57,652 nt of DNA from an uncultured Pelagibacteraceae bacterium (GTDB taxonomy: Bacteria > Pseudomonadota > Alphaproteobacteria > Pelagibacterales > Pelagibacteraceae), in assembly GCA_902619595.1 (NCBI GenBank), contig CACNFE010000008.1, positions 1 through 57,652 of the forward strand, given 5' to 3'. Below the pieces are notes generated by a model. It had not been told where the DNA came from, searched no databases, and worked only from the letters and a program-made list of their open reading frames with translations. The translations under genes were made by a program, and so were the position numbers. Shown in pieces: positions 37,118-45,806 of this stretch (within the stretch, counting starts at the first letter, position 1; every line of letters begins with the position of its first letter).

Positions 37118-37434
37118 TAAAGTGAAAAGGAAACACCACAACCACAAGAGGATTTACTTTGTGGATTTTTAATTTTAAAAGACTCACCAATAAGCTCTTT
37201 CACAAAATCAACCTCTGAACCTTTTAGAAGTTCTGCTGATTGCTTATCAATTAAAATATTATCAAATCTTACATCGTCCTCTTCTTGTGTTTTGTCAAAA
37301 GAAAAATCATACTGAAAGCCTGAACAACCTCCACCTTTGATTGCGATTCTGAAAAAGGATCCTTTATCTTTCTGTAACAACAAATGATTTATTTGTTTTA
37401 TCGCTTTATCTGTAAATTTAATTTCTTTATTCAT
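37117..37434 (-). CDS. A-type iron-sulfur carrier (ErpA/IscA family)
   Basis: Delivers Fe-S clusters to apo-proteins, 105 residues. The three ligand cysteines are in GGGCSGFQYDF (about residue 35) and the C-terminal SCGCGVSF. FDNILIDKQSAELLKGSEVDFV is the usual middle. Placed before xthA and divergent from dgt, an arrangement seen in many alphaproteobacteria, where this is usually called ErpA/YadR-like. ErpA and IscA cannot be separated with confidence here. Confidence 0.9.
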   Translation of the reverse strand: MNKEIKFTDKAIKQINHLLLQKDKGSFFRIAIKGGGCSGFQYDFSFDKTQEEDDVRFDNILIDKQSAELLKGSEVDFVKELIGESFKIKNPQSKSSCGCGVSFSL

Positions 37435-37484
37435 GTGTTAACACTGATAATACTAATATAATAATATTTTATTATTTTTAAAGT

Positions 37485-38600
37485 ATGAAAAATTTCAATA
37501 AATTAGGTTTATTTAAAAGCAAAGGCAGGCTTTATTCTGAACCACAGAATAGATTTAGAACCCCATTTCAAAGAGATAGGGATAGAATTATCCATAGTGC
37601 ATCCTTCAGAAGACTAAAACATAAAACGCAAGTATTTGTTAATACTGAGGGAGACCATTATAGAACAAGAATTACTCACTCTATAGAGGTTGCACAAATA
37701 GCCAGAACAATTGCAAGATTTTTAAATTTAAATGAGGAGCTCGCAGAAACTTTAAGTTTGGCTCATGATTTAGGACATACACCCTTTGGTCATGCAGGGG
37801 AAGAAGCATTAAATGAAAGCATGTATGACCGGGGAGGTTTCGATCATAATTTACAAACATTAAGAATTGTTATGTTTATTGAAAATAAATATTTAAAATT
37901 TAAAGGTTTAAATCTTACTATAGAAACTCTTGACGGTTTGCTTAAACATAATGGCCCAATATTTGATAAAAAAAAAATTGACAAACTTATAGGTATTAGA
38001 AATCTTAAAAATAAGATTAATTTTAATATTTATCCGTCATTGGAAGCACAAATAGCTGCCATATCAGATGATATTGCATACAATAACCATGACATTCAAG
38101 ATGGGTTAAAAGCTAAACTTTTTAATTTGAACGACTTACTCTCATTGAATTTTTTTAAAGAAATTTACAAACCATATAAAAATATAAGAAACATATCAAA
38201 AGAAGTAATTATTTATCAAATGGTAAGAGACTCAATTAATTTAATGGTTAATGATCTAATTAAAAATTCAATTATAAACATTAAACAAAATAAAATTAAA
38301 AACTTACAAAACATATATCATCACAATGACATTTTAATTAATTTTTCTTTGAAATTTCAAAATATATTGGATGAAATAAGAAAATTTTTAAGAATCAAAA
38401 TGTATAATAATGATTCAGTATTAACTAAAAATAATAATGGAAAAAAAATAATTAAAAAATTATTTACTATTTTAAGCAAAAAACCCAAAAAATATTTAAG
38501 TAAAGAACAGTTAAAATTTGATAAAGATAGAGCTATTGCAGATTATATTTCAGGTATGACAGATAGATATGCAATCAATTTATACAATAAAATAAAATGA
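37485..38600 (+). CDS. dgt: Deoxyguanosinetriphosphate triphosphohydrolase-like protein
   Basis: HD-domain dNTP triphosphohydrolase, 371 residues. Seen: RDRDRIIHSASFRRLKHKTQVF (in parts), HRTR-type TRITHSIEVAQIAR, and the HD pair LAHDLGHTPFGHAGEEAL; DGLLKHNGP and DDIAYNNHDIQDG complete the metal site. Type 2 (short) Dgt as in most alphaproteobacteria. The stop overlaps argS by four bases. Confidence 0.93.
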   Translation: MKNFNKLGLFKSKGRLYSEPQNRFRTPFQRDRDRIIHSASFRRLKHKTQVFVNTEGDHYRTRITHSIEVAQIARTIARFLNLNEELAETLSLAHDLGHTPFGHAGEEALNESMYDRGGFDHNLQTLRIVMFIENKYLKFKGLNLTIETLDGLLKHNGPIFDKKKIDKLIGIRNLKNKINFNIYPSLEAQIAAISDDIAYNNHDIQDGLKAKLFNLNDLLSLNFFKEIYKPYKNIRNISKEVIIYQMVRDSINLMVNDLIKNSIINIKQNKIKNLQNIYHHNDILINFSLKFQNILDEIRKFLRIKMYNNDSVLTKNNNGKKIIKKLFTILSKKPKKYLSKEQLKFDKDRAIADYISGMTDRYAINLYNKIK

Positions 38601-40324
38601 ATATTTTTGAAATTTATTTAAAAAAAATTAAAATAATTATTAATGATCTTAATGACAAAGATTTATTAAAAATACCCGATAAATTAAGTTCGATAACGGT
38701 AGATACTACTCCTGCAAATTTCAAATCTGATATTTCAACAAATGTTGCCATGGTTTTATCTAAACCTAATAAAAAAACTCCAATCGAGATAGGGGAAATT
38801 ATCAAAAAAAAAATTCTTGAGGACGCTGATGTTGCGGATGTTGAGATTGTAAAACCAGGTTTTTTGAATATTACATTAAAACCAACTCTCTGGAACAAGT
38901 TATTAGAAACTATCGTTAAAAAACCAAATGAATTCGGTCTTAATAAAAACTCTGAAAAGAAAAATTTTATAATAGAGTTTGTTTCAGCAAACCCAACTGG
39001 CCCTCTTCATGTAGGTCACTGCCGTGGGGCTATCTTAGGCGATGTTGTAAGCAATATATTAAAGTTCAATAAACATAAAGTTTTTAAAGAATATTATGTA
39101 AACGACTACGGAAATCAAATTATAAATTTTACTAAATCTGTATTTCATAGATGTAGAGAAATAATTTTTAAAGAAAAATTTCCAAATGATGAAGATTTAT
39201 ATCCCGGTGAATATATAATTCAGATATCAAAAAATATAATTAAAAATAATCCAAAAATTAAATTTGAAAATTTTGACAGTATTGCAAAACAACTTACTTT
39301 GCTTTCAGTATCAGAGTCGCTCTTACTAATTAAAGACAATTTAAAAAGTCTTGGAATAGAGCATGATAATTTTCAAAGCGAAACTAAAATTGTTGAAAAT
39401 AATGAGGTTCAAAAAGTTGTAAATAAACTAAAGGAAAAAAAATATATTTTTACTGGAAAAATAAAAGCTCCCATGAACGAAAAAAAAGAGGATTGGGTTG
39501 AAAGAGAACAGCTACTTTTTAAGTCAAGTGATTTTGGCGATGATAAAGATAGAGCACTACAAAAGTCAGATGGTAGCTGGACATATTTTGCAAGTGATGT
39601 TGCCTATCATAATAACAAACTTGAGAGGAAATTCGATGTTCTTATAAATATATTAGGTGCAGATCATGCAGGTTACATTAAAAGAATTACTTCTTCTGTA
39701 GAGGCTTTATCAGGTGAAAAAAACAAATTAGTTTGCAAAGTAAGTCAACTCGTAAAACTCATTAAAGAGGGCAAACCATTTAAAATGTCAAAAAGGAAAG
39801 GTGATTATATAACTGTAGACGATTTAATTAAGGAAGTAGGAAAGGATGCTACAAGATTTATAATGCTTAGCAGAACAAGTGATGTAGAATTAGATTTTGA
39901 CTTTGACAAGGTTAAAGAAAAGTCAAAAGATAATCCATTGTATTATGTTCAGTATAGTTACGCAAGAATCTCATCTGTTTTTAGACACATTAATAAAAAT
40001 ATTAATGATGAAATTAGTATAAAAAATTATGATTTTAACTATTCAAATGAAGAAATAAAAATTATTCAAAAATTATCTCAGTGGCCACTTGTAATAGAAA
40101 TTGCTACCAATAAACTTGAACCTCATAGAATCCCAACTTATCTGTACGAACTAGCATCAGAGTTTCACTCGTATTGGAATTTAGGAAAAGATGATATTAA
40201 CAAAAGATTTATTAACAATGAAAAAAAAATTAGTGAGGATAAAATTGTATTTTTAAAATCAATCTCAAATGTTATCAAGTCTGGAATGCAAATTGTAGGT
40301 GTGGAAACTCCAGAAAAAATGTAA
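38597..40324 (+). CDS. argS: Arginyl-tRNA synthetase
   Basis: Class I synthetase charging tRNA-Arg, 575 residues. HIGH motif as HVGH in SANPTGPLHVGHCRGA (about residues 135-142), KMSKR in FKMSKRKGDYITVDDL, GADHAGYI, and the all-helical DALR anticodon domain with YYVQYSYARISSV. In the conserved dgt-argS-(SPOR)-nagZ-scpAB-tatABC-serS cluster. Overlaps the next small gene by one base. Confidence 0.96.
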   Translation: MNIFEIYLKKIKIIINDLNDKDLLKIPDKLSSITVDTTPANFKSDISTNVAMVLSKPNKKTPIEIGEIIKKKILEDADVADVEIVKPGFLNITLKPTLWNKLLETIVKKPNEFGLNKNSEKKNFIIEFVSANPTGPLHVGHCRGAILGDVVSNILKFNKHKVFKEYYVNDYGNQIINFTKSVFHRCREIIFKEKFPNDEDLYPGEYIIQISKNIIKNNPKIKFENFDSIAKQLTLLSVSESLLLIKDNLKSLGIEHDNFQSETKIVENNEVQKVVNKLKEKKYIFTGKIKAPMNEKKEDWVEREQLLFKSSDFGDDKDRALQKSDGSWTYFASDVAYHNNKLERKFDVLINILGADHAGYIKRITSSVEALSGEKNKLVCKVSQLVKLIKEGKPFKMSKRKGDYITVDDLIKEVGKDATRFIMLSRTSDVELDFDFDKVKEKSKDNPLYYVQYSYARISSVFRHINKNINDEISIKNYDFNYSNEEIKIIQKLSQWPLVIEIATNKLEPHRIPTYLYELASEFHSYWNLGKDDINKRFINNEKKISEDKIVFLKSISNVIKSGMQIVGVETPEKM

Positions 40325-40581
40325 TGTTAAAAGAAATTAAAATTTTATTATATTTTTTTGTTATAGTTCTATTCTTTTTTTTAACAATTAAATTTTATTT
40401 ATCCGATGAATTTGAAAAAGATGTCTACAGATCTTATAATAATCATGAAACCATCGTAAATGAGTACTCTGAAAAATTAGAATTAATTAAAAGCGATACG
40501 GATAATATTATTGAGTATAATAACAATACAAATAATTCCAAAAAGAAATACCAATTTTGGAAATTAATCGAAAATGATTAA
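40324..40581 (+). CDS. Small single-span membrane protein in the SPOR-protein position
   Basis: 85 residues. One strong membrane helix at about 6-26 (ILLYFFVIVLFFFLTIKFYL), then a polar, acidic/Asn-rich tail (VNEYSEKLELIKSD, NNNTNNSKKK). No SPOR domain is visible. In related bacteria the gene between argS and nagZ codes a membrane protein with a C-terminal SPOR (peptidoglycan-binding) domain of 200 or more residues. Starts on the argS stop (TAATG) and overlaps nagZ by 8 bases, so it is translated. Function unknown. Confidence 0.75.
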   Translation: MLKEIKILLYFFVIVLFFFLTIKFYLSDEFEKDVYRSYNNHETIVNEYSEKLELIKSDTDNIIEYNNNTNNSKKKYQFWKLIEND

Positions 40582-41530
40582 AAGTCGTAGAAGTTTTATT
40601 ATTGGGATTAAAGGAATAAAATTAAACAGAAAAGAAATTTCGTTTATTAAAAAATATAAGCCCTGGGGTGTAATCTTATTCACAAGAAATATAAAAACTA
40701 TTGAACAAACAAAAAGACTTACGAATAGTATTAGAAAAATTTATAAAGATAAAAATTTTCCGATATTAGTTGATCAAGAAGGGGGTCGAGTTGCTCGATT
40801 AAATAACATAATCCTATCAACAGCATTCCCAGGCAATTTTTTTGGAAATATGTATAAAAAAGATCCAAAAAATTTAAATTATTATTTAGATATTTATATT
40901 AATCAAATTTCTTATTTATTAAGGGAAATTGGTATAAATTTGAATACGAGTCCAGTTTTGGATTTAAAAGTTAAAAATACCACAAAAATAATAGGAGACA
41001 GAGCATTCTCTAGCAATATAAATATTGTTAACAAAATTGGTGACTTAGTAATAGAGAAATTTCATTATAATAAAATTGGCACTGTGATTAAGCATATACC
41101 CGGTCATGGTTTAGCAAAGTCTGATAGTCATATACGAACTCCTTATATATATAAAAATTTGAATTATTTAAAAAGGAATGATTTCAAAGTATTCAAAAAT
41201 AAAAAATCTATTTTTGCTATGACTGCACATATAATATTTAGTAAAATTGATCCTACATATACAGTTACACATTCTAAGAAATTAATTAATATTATAAGAA
41301 ATGAAATAAATTTTAAAAATTTGATAATTTCAGACGATATTTCAATGAAGTCTCTTAAATTTTCAACATTAACTAATACCCAAAAAGCATTTCAAGCAGG
41401 TTGTAATTTAGTTTTACATTGCAACGCCAGGATGTCTGAAATGAAAATTGTAGCTGAAAATTCACCAAAATTAGATAATTTTTTGCTGAAAAAAACTTTA
41501 GAATTTTATAAGCTAGTAAACATCAAATGA
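40574..41530 (+). CDS. nagZ: Beta-N-acetylhexosaminidase NagZ
   Basis: Cytoplasmic GH3 enzyme of cell-wall recycling, removing GlcNAc from anhydromuropeptides; 318 residues. Seen: WGVILFTRNI, the substrate loop LVDQEGGRVARL, GINLNTSPVLDL, the flexible loop KHIPGHGLAKSDSH with catalytic His/Asp, and ISDDISMKSL with the nucleophile Asp. Overlaps scpA by four bases (ATGA). Confidence 0.93.
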   Translation: MIKSRRSFIIGIKGIKLNRKEISFIKKYKPWGVILFTRNIKTIEQTKRLTNSIRKIYKDKNFPILVDQEGGRVARLNNIILSTAFPGNFFGNMYKKDPKNLNYYLDIYINQISYLLREIGINLNTSPVLDLKVKNTTKIIGDRAFSSNINIVNKIGDLVIEKFHYNKIGTVIKHIPGHGLAKSDSHIRTPYIYKNLNYLKRNDFKVFKNKKSIFAMTAHIIFSKIDPTYTVTHSKKLINIIRNEINFKNLIISDDISMKSLKFSTLTNTQKAFQAGCNLVLHCNARMSEMKIVAENSPKLDNFLLKKTLEFYKLVNIK

Positions 41531-42264
41531 AAGAAGATGAAAAATTACAATTTAATGTAAATCTAAGTACTTTTAGTGGTCCACTAGATACGCTTTTAGA
41601 TTTAGCAAAATCACAAAAAGTTAATCTAGAAAATATTTCAATTACAAAGTTAGCTGATCAATTTCATGAATTTATAACTAAATCCTTGGATCTTAATTTG
41701 GAATTAGCTTCAGAATATCTTTTGATGGCAACCTGGCTAGCTTATTTAAAATCTAAACTTTTGTTACCAGAAACAGATGAGGAAGAATTTAAAGCATTAG
41801 AAGTTGCTGAAAAATTAAAATTACAATTAAAAAAACTTGAATTAATTCGTTTACTTTCAGATCAAATGTTAAAAAGAAAAAGACTAGGTAAAGATATATT
41901 TATGAGAGGTGTAAAGGGACAAATTAAATCTATATATAGTTCTGAATACAATGTTTCTCTTTTTGAGCTTTTGAAGACCTATGCAAACATAATAATGACA
42001 AAAGATTTTCAAAGAATTAATATTCCAAGATTACCAGTTTTTACAACAGAAGACGGGATTAATGAAATCAAAAAGTATTTTGGTAAACTTAAAAATTGGA
42101 AAAATCTTGAGGATTTAATTCCTAAAAATTTTAATAAAAAAAATAATTTAAGAAGAACAGGACAAGCAGGTATTTTTGCTGGATCTTTGGAATTGGCAAA
42201 AGAGGGAAATATATCAATAAAACAAGAAAAATTATTTGATAAAATTTTGATTAAAGAAAACTAA
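41527..42264 (+). CDS. scpA: Segregation and condensation protein A
   Basis: Kleisin subunit of the SMC-ScpAB condensin, 245 residues. N-terminal FSGPLDTLLDLAKSQKVNLENISITKLADQF (in parts) and YLLMATWLAYLKSKLLLPE are the family hallmark; the C-terminal winged helix that binds the SMC head is less conserved. Between nagZ and scpB, directly abutting scpB. Confidence 0.92.
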   Translation: MKEDEKLQFNVNLSTFSGPLDTLLDLAKSQKVNLENISITKLADQFHEFITKSLDLNLELASEYLLMATWLAYLKSKLLLPETDEEEFKALEVAEKLKLQLKKLELIRLLSDQMLKRKRLGKDIFMRGVKGQIKSIYSSEYNVSLFELLKTYANIIMTKDFQRINIPRLPVFTTEDGINEIKKYFGKLKNWKNLEDLIPKNFNKKNNLRRTGQAGIFAGSLELAKEGNISIKQEKLFDKILIKEN

Positions 42265-42957
42265 ATGAAAAAAAATAAAGAAGATAATATAGTTAAATTC
42301 CCTTCAAATTTAAGCAGTGGTGAACGTGAAGTTGAAGCAATCTTGTTTGCAGCTGCCGAACCCTTAGAAATAGAATCTATTGAAGTCAAAGTATCAAAAA
42401 ATATTAATGTAAAAAAAACCCTTGAAAAATTACAAAAATTTTATTCTGTTAGAGGTATTAATTTAGTCTCCATTTCAAACAAATGGTCTTTTAGGACAGC
42501 ACAAAACTTATCTAACCTAATGTCACAACAAAAAACTGTTGAAAAAAAATTATCTAAAGCTGCTATAGAGACCTTAGCAATCATAGTTTATCACCAGCCA
42601 GTGACAAGAGCTGAAATTGAGGAAATCAGAGGTGTTGCTTTTGGAACTAATACATTAGACATATTAATGGAATTGAATTGGGTAAAACCACAAGGTAGAA
42701 AAGATGTACCAGGGAAACCTATCCAATATGGGACTACAGACGATTTTTTAAGTCATTTTAACCTTCAAAAACTTACAGATTTACCCACAGTAGACGAATT
42801 AGGTTCTGCAGGCTTAATTGACTCAAGTGCAATAGATGCATCTGTTTTTGGTACAGGAAAATTTTATCAAGAAAAACAAGAGGAAAAAAAAGAGAATATT
42901 TATTCCAATATCGATGAAATGTTGTCTAGTACTTTAAAAGATAAAGAAAGTGAATAA
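42265..42957 (+). CDS. scpB: Segregation and condensation protein B
   Basis: Winged-helix dimer that binds ScpA in condensin, 230 residues. Seen: EREVEAILFAAAEPLEIESI, LSKAAIETLAIIVYHQPVTR, EIEEIRGVAFGTNTLDILME, and GRKDVPGKPIQYGTTDDFL. The C-terminal 50 residues are a Lys/Glu-rich tail. Starts immediately after the scpA stop. Confidence 0.93.
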   Translation: MKKNKEDNIVKFPSNLSSGEREVEAILFAAAEPLEIESIEVKVSKNINVKKTLEKLQKFYSVRGINLVSISNKWSFRTAQNLSNLMSQQKTVEKKLSKAAIETLAIIVYHQPVTRAEIEEIRGVAFGTNTLDILMELNWVKPQGRKDVPGKPIQYGTTDDFLSHFNLQKLTDLPTVDELGSAGLIDSSAIDASVFGTGKFYQEKQEEKKENIYSNIDEMLSSTLKDKESE

Positions 42958-43000
42958 AAAGGTACTTTTAAAAATTTAATAAAAGATATATAAATAAACC

Positions 43001-43198
43001 ATGAGTATAGGTTTTTGGCAAATAGCAATCGTAGTAATATTAGTTGTTCTTCTATTTGGAAGAGGAAAAATATCCAGCCTAATGGGTGATGTCGCAAAGG
43101 GTATAAAGAGTTTTAAAAAAGGAATGGCTAATGATGGTGAAGATAATGCACCAAAAAACATATCCGAAAATAATCAAGACACAGATAAAAAAGAGTAG
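43001..43198 (+). CDS. tatA: Sec-independent protein translocase TatA
   Basis: Pore-forming subunit of twin-arginine export, 65 residues. Single membrane helix ([17 protein letters not shown]), the FGRGK hinge, then the amphipathic helix [16 protein letters not shown] and a polar tail, all characteristic. First of tatABC; a 43-base spacer separates it from scpB. Confidence 0.93.
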   Translation: MSIGFWQIAIVVILVVLLFGRGKISSLMGDVAKGIKSFKKGMANDGEDNAPKNISENNQDTDKKE

Positions 43199-43203
43199 AT
43201 CAA

Positions 43204-43437
43204 ATGCCACAAATTGGCTGGTTTGAAATATTAATTATAGTTTCAATTGCTATCATTGTAGTTGGTCCAAAAGATTTTCCTATAATGTTAAAAAAAATTG
43301 GATCATGGATAGGTTCAGCTAAAAGATATGTTGCTAACGTTCAAAATGAAGTTTCAACACTGGGTGAAAATGAAATTATAAACGACGAAAATAAAAGTGA
43401 TAACAACAAAGAAAAAGATTTAAATGACACCAAGTGA
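43204..43437 (+). CDS. tatB: Sec-independent protein translocase TatB
   Basis: Part of the TatBC signal-peptide receptor, 77 residues. Begins MPQIGWFEILIIVSIAIIVV with the TatB-type Glu in the membrane helix and the GPKDFP hinge, followed by an amphipathic helix. It is shorter than the usual 120-180 residues because the C-terminal tail is minimal. Overlaps tatC by 14 bases. Confidence 0.92.
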   Translation: MPQIGWFEILIIVSIAIIVVGPKDFPIMLKKIGSWIGSAKRYVANVQNEVSTLGENEIINDENKSDNNKEKDLNDTK

Positions 43438-44194
43438 AGAAAAAATGGGATTTTTTAGCCATTTAGCAGAATTAAGAAAAAGATTAATTAATTGTTTAAT
43501 ATTTTTATTTATTTTTTTTATTATTTGTTATTTTTTTTCTGAGTATATTTATGGTTTCCTGGTAGAGCCTTATTCATCAGCTGTTCAAGATGACGGAGTT
43601 CAAAGAAGATTAATTTTTACAGCTTTACAAGAAACCTTCTTAACTTATTTAAAAGTATCTTTTTTTACTTCTTTTTTTATAACATTTCCTTTTATATTAA
43701 TTCAGATTTGGTTATTTATCGCTCCTGCATTGTATAAGAATGAAAAGGCTGCAATTATGCCTTACTTAATCGTGACACCAATTTTATTCCTTTTAGGTGG
43801 TATGTTGGTTTATTATTTAATAATGCCTCTCGCAATTAAATTTTTCATTTCCTTTGAAAGTAGCGGCACAATTACAAATCTACCAATTCAATTAGAAGCA
43901 AAAGTTAATGAGTATTTGTCCTTAATTATGAAATTAATATTTGCTTTTGGTTTAAGTTTCCAATTACCGGTTGTCTTAAGTCTACTTGCTAGAATTGGTT
44001 TAATTGATTCGTTATTTTTGAAACAAAGACGAAAATATGTTGTAGTAATGATTTTTGCTGCTGCAGCAATATTAACACCACCAGATCCAATAACACAAAT
44101 AGGTTTAGCTATACCTCTTTTAATTTTGTATGAATTATCTATTTTTTCTGTAAGTATGATAGAGAAAAAAATTAAAGAAAAAGAGCATGCATAA
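43424..44194 (+). CDS. tatC: Sec-independent protein translocase TatC
   Basis: Six-span membrane receptor for twin-arginine signal peptides, 256 residues. Seen: the N-terminal FFSHLAELRKRLI with the key Glu, the periplasmic FTALQETFLTYLKVSFF, QIWLFIAPALYKNEK, and LTPPDPITQIGLAIPL in the last loop. Overlaps serS by 8 bases. Confidence 0.95.
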   Translation: MTPSEEKMGFFSHLAELRKRLINCLIFLFIFFIICYFFSEYIYGFLVEPYSSAVQDDGVQRRLIFTALQETFLTYLKVSFFTSFFITFPFILIQIWLFIAPALYKNEKAAIMPYLIVTPILFLLGGMLVYYLIMPLAIKFFISFESSGTITNLPIQLEAKVNEYLSLIMKLIFAFGLSFQLPVVLSLLARIGLIDSLFLKQRRKYVVVMIFAAAAILTPPDPITQIGLAIPLLILYELSIFSVSMIEKKIKEKEHA

Positions 44195-45446
44195 TATAAA
44201 AGATATTAGAGATAATCTCGATAATTTTAAAAAGTTAATATCTAAGAGAAACGTTAAAGTAGAGACAAATAATATTAGTGAATTAGATAAACAAAATAGG
44301 ACTTTAATTCAAAATAAAGAATTACTAGAAAAAGAAAAAAAAGATATTTCCAAAAAAAAAGATCAAAATTTGTTTGAAAAATCAAAAGAAATATCAAAAA
44401 AAATAGAAAAAATTAGCTCTGACCAATCTCAAGTTAAATTTAAATTAGATGAAATTTTATCTTCGATACCAAATATACCTTTAGATGATGTGCCAGAGGG
44501 AAAAGATGAAAATTCAAATTTAGAAATTGAAAAGTCAGGAGAAATTAAGAATTTCGATTTTAAACCAAAGTCACATATTGATCTTGGAGATAATCTAAAA
44601 ATGCTTGATTTTGATCTAGCATCCAAAACTTCTGGTTCAAGATTTGTTTTTGTTACAAAAAAGCTGGCTATGTTAGAGAGGGCCTTATCAAACTTTATGA
44701 TAGATACACATGTAAATAAAAATAATTACTTGGAGATATCGCCACCCTTGATTGCTAATGAAAATACTATGTATGGCACTGGTCAATTGCCAAAATTTGA
44801 AAATGACCAGTTTGAACTAGTGTTAGAAGATAAAAATGATCGTAAATTTCTTATACCTACAGCAGAAGTTATTTTAACAAATATGGTTAAGGATCAAATT
44901 TTAGATATAAAAAATTTACCGCTTCGATTTGTTGCTTCAACCCCATGCTTTCGTAAAGAAGCGGGAAGCTATGGCAAAGATACAAAAGGAATGATTAGAC
45001 AACACCAATTTTACAAAGTTGAGTTAGTAAGTATTGTAGAGCCTAACCATTGTATAGAAGAGCTAGAAAGAATGACTAATTGTGCGACAGATATTTTAGA
45101 TCAATTAAAATTGCCTTACAGAAAAGTTTTATTATGCACTGGTGACATGGGTTTTAGTGCAGAAAAAACTTATGATATTGAAGTATGGATCCCCTCTGAA
45201 AAAAAATATCGAGAAATCTCAAGCTGTTCTTCATGTGGTTCATTTCAAGCTAGAAGAATGAAAGCAAGATATAAAAATTCAAAAAAAGAAACAAATTTTG
45301 TTGGTACTCTAAATGGAAGCGGACTAGCAGTTGGAAGAACGTTAATAGCCGTAATAGAAAATTACCAGCAAGTAGATGGATCAATCATAATACCGGAAGT
45401 TCTTAAGCCATATATGAATAATTTAGAAAAGATTGATAACAATTAG
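44187..45446 (+). CDS. serS: Seryl-tRNA synthetase
   Basis: Class II synthetase charging tRNA-Ser, 419 residues. N-terminal long coiled-coil arm (about residues 10-100, Lys/Glu rich), motif 2 in FVASTPCFRKEAGSYG with IRQHQFYKVE, and motif 3 NGSGLAVGRTLIAVIENYQ. Normal length. Last gene of the dgt-to-serS cluster; yajC follows after 52 bases. Confidence 0.96.
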   Translation: MHNIKDIRDNLDNFKKLISKRNVKVETNNISELDKQNRTLIQNKELLEKEKKDISKKKDQNLFEKSKEISKKIEKISSDQSQVKFKLDEILSSIPNIPLDDVPEGKDENSNLEIEKSGEIKNFDFKPKSHIDLGDNLKMLDFDLASKTSGSRFVFVTKKLAMLERALSNFMIDTHVNKNNYLEISPPLIANENTMYGTGQLPKFENDQFELVLEDKNDRKFLIPTAEVILTNMVKDQILDIKNLPLRFVASTPCFRKEAGSYGKDTKGMIRQHQFYKVELVSIVEPNHCIEELERMTNCATDILDQLKLPYRKVLLCTGDMGFSAEKTYDIEVWIPSEKKYREISSCSSCGSFQARRMKARYKNSKKETNFVGTLNGSGLAVGRTLIAVIENYQQVDGSIIIPEVLKPYMNNLEKIDNN

Positions 45447-45498
45447 AGTTGTTTTAGTAAATCTTTTGGTATAAAAAATCAGTAACTTAGGAGTAATA

Positions 45499-45789
45499 AT
45501 GTCAAATTCTGGAATAGGTCAATTTATACCACTAATACTAATATTTGTTATTTTTTATTTTTTCTTAATAAGACCACAGCAAAAAAAAGTAAAAGAACAT
45601 AAAATTATGGTTGAAAATTTAAAAAGAGGAGACAAAGTTATTACTGTCGGTGGGATCGTAGGAACAATTGATAGAATTATTGATGCTGAAAAAGTTGAAG
45701 TGGAGATCGCTGATAATGTTAAAGTTGAGATAATTAAATCTACTGGAATTCAAAGCTTAGTCACTGCCAATCAAGAAACAAAAAAATAA
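45499..45789 (+). CDS. yajC: Preprotein translocase subunit YajC
   Basis: Accessory subunit of the SecDF holotranslocon, 96 residues. One membrane helix (FIPLILIFVIFYFFLIRPQ) with the signature FLIRPQQKK, then a small soluble domain with GDKVITVGGIVGTI. AGGAG precedes ATG 45499. Heads the yajC-secD-secF operon. Confidence 0.94.
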   Translation: MSNSGIGQFIPLILIFVIFYFFLIRPQQKKVKEHKIMVENLKRGDKVITVGGIVGTIDRIIDAEKVEVEIADNVKVEIIKSTGIQSLVTANQETKK

Positions 45790-45806
45790 TAGTAAATTTT
45801 TAAAAA

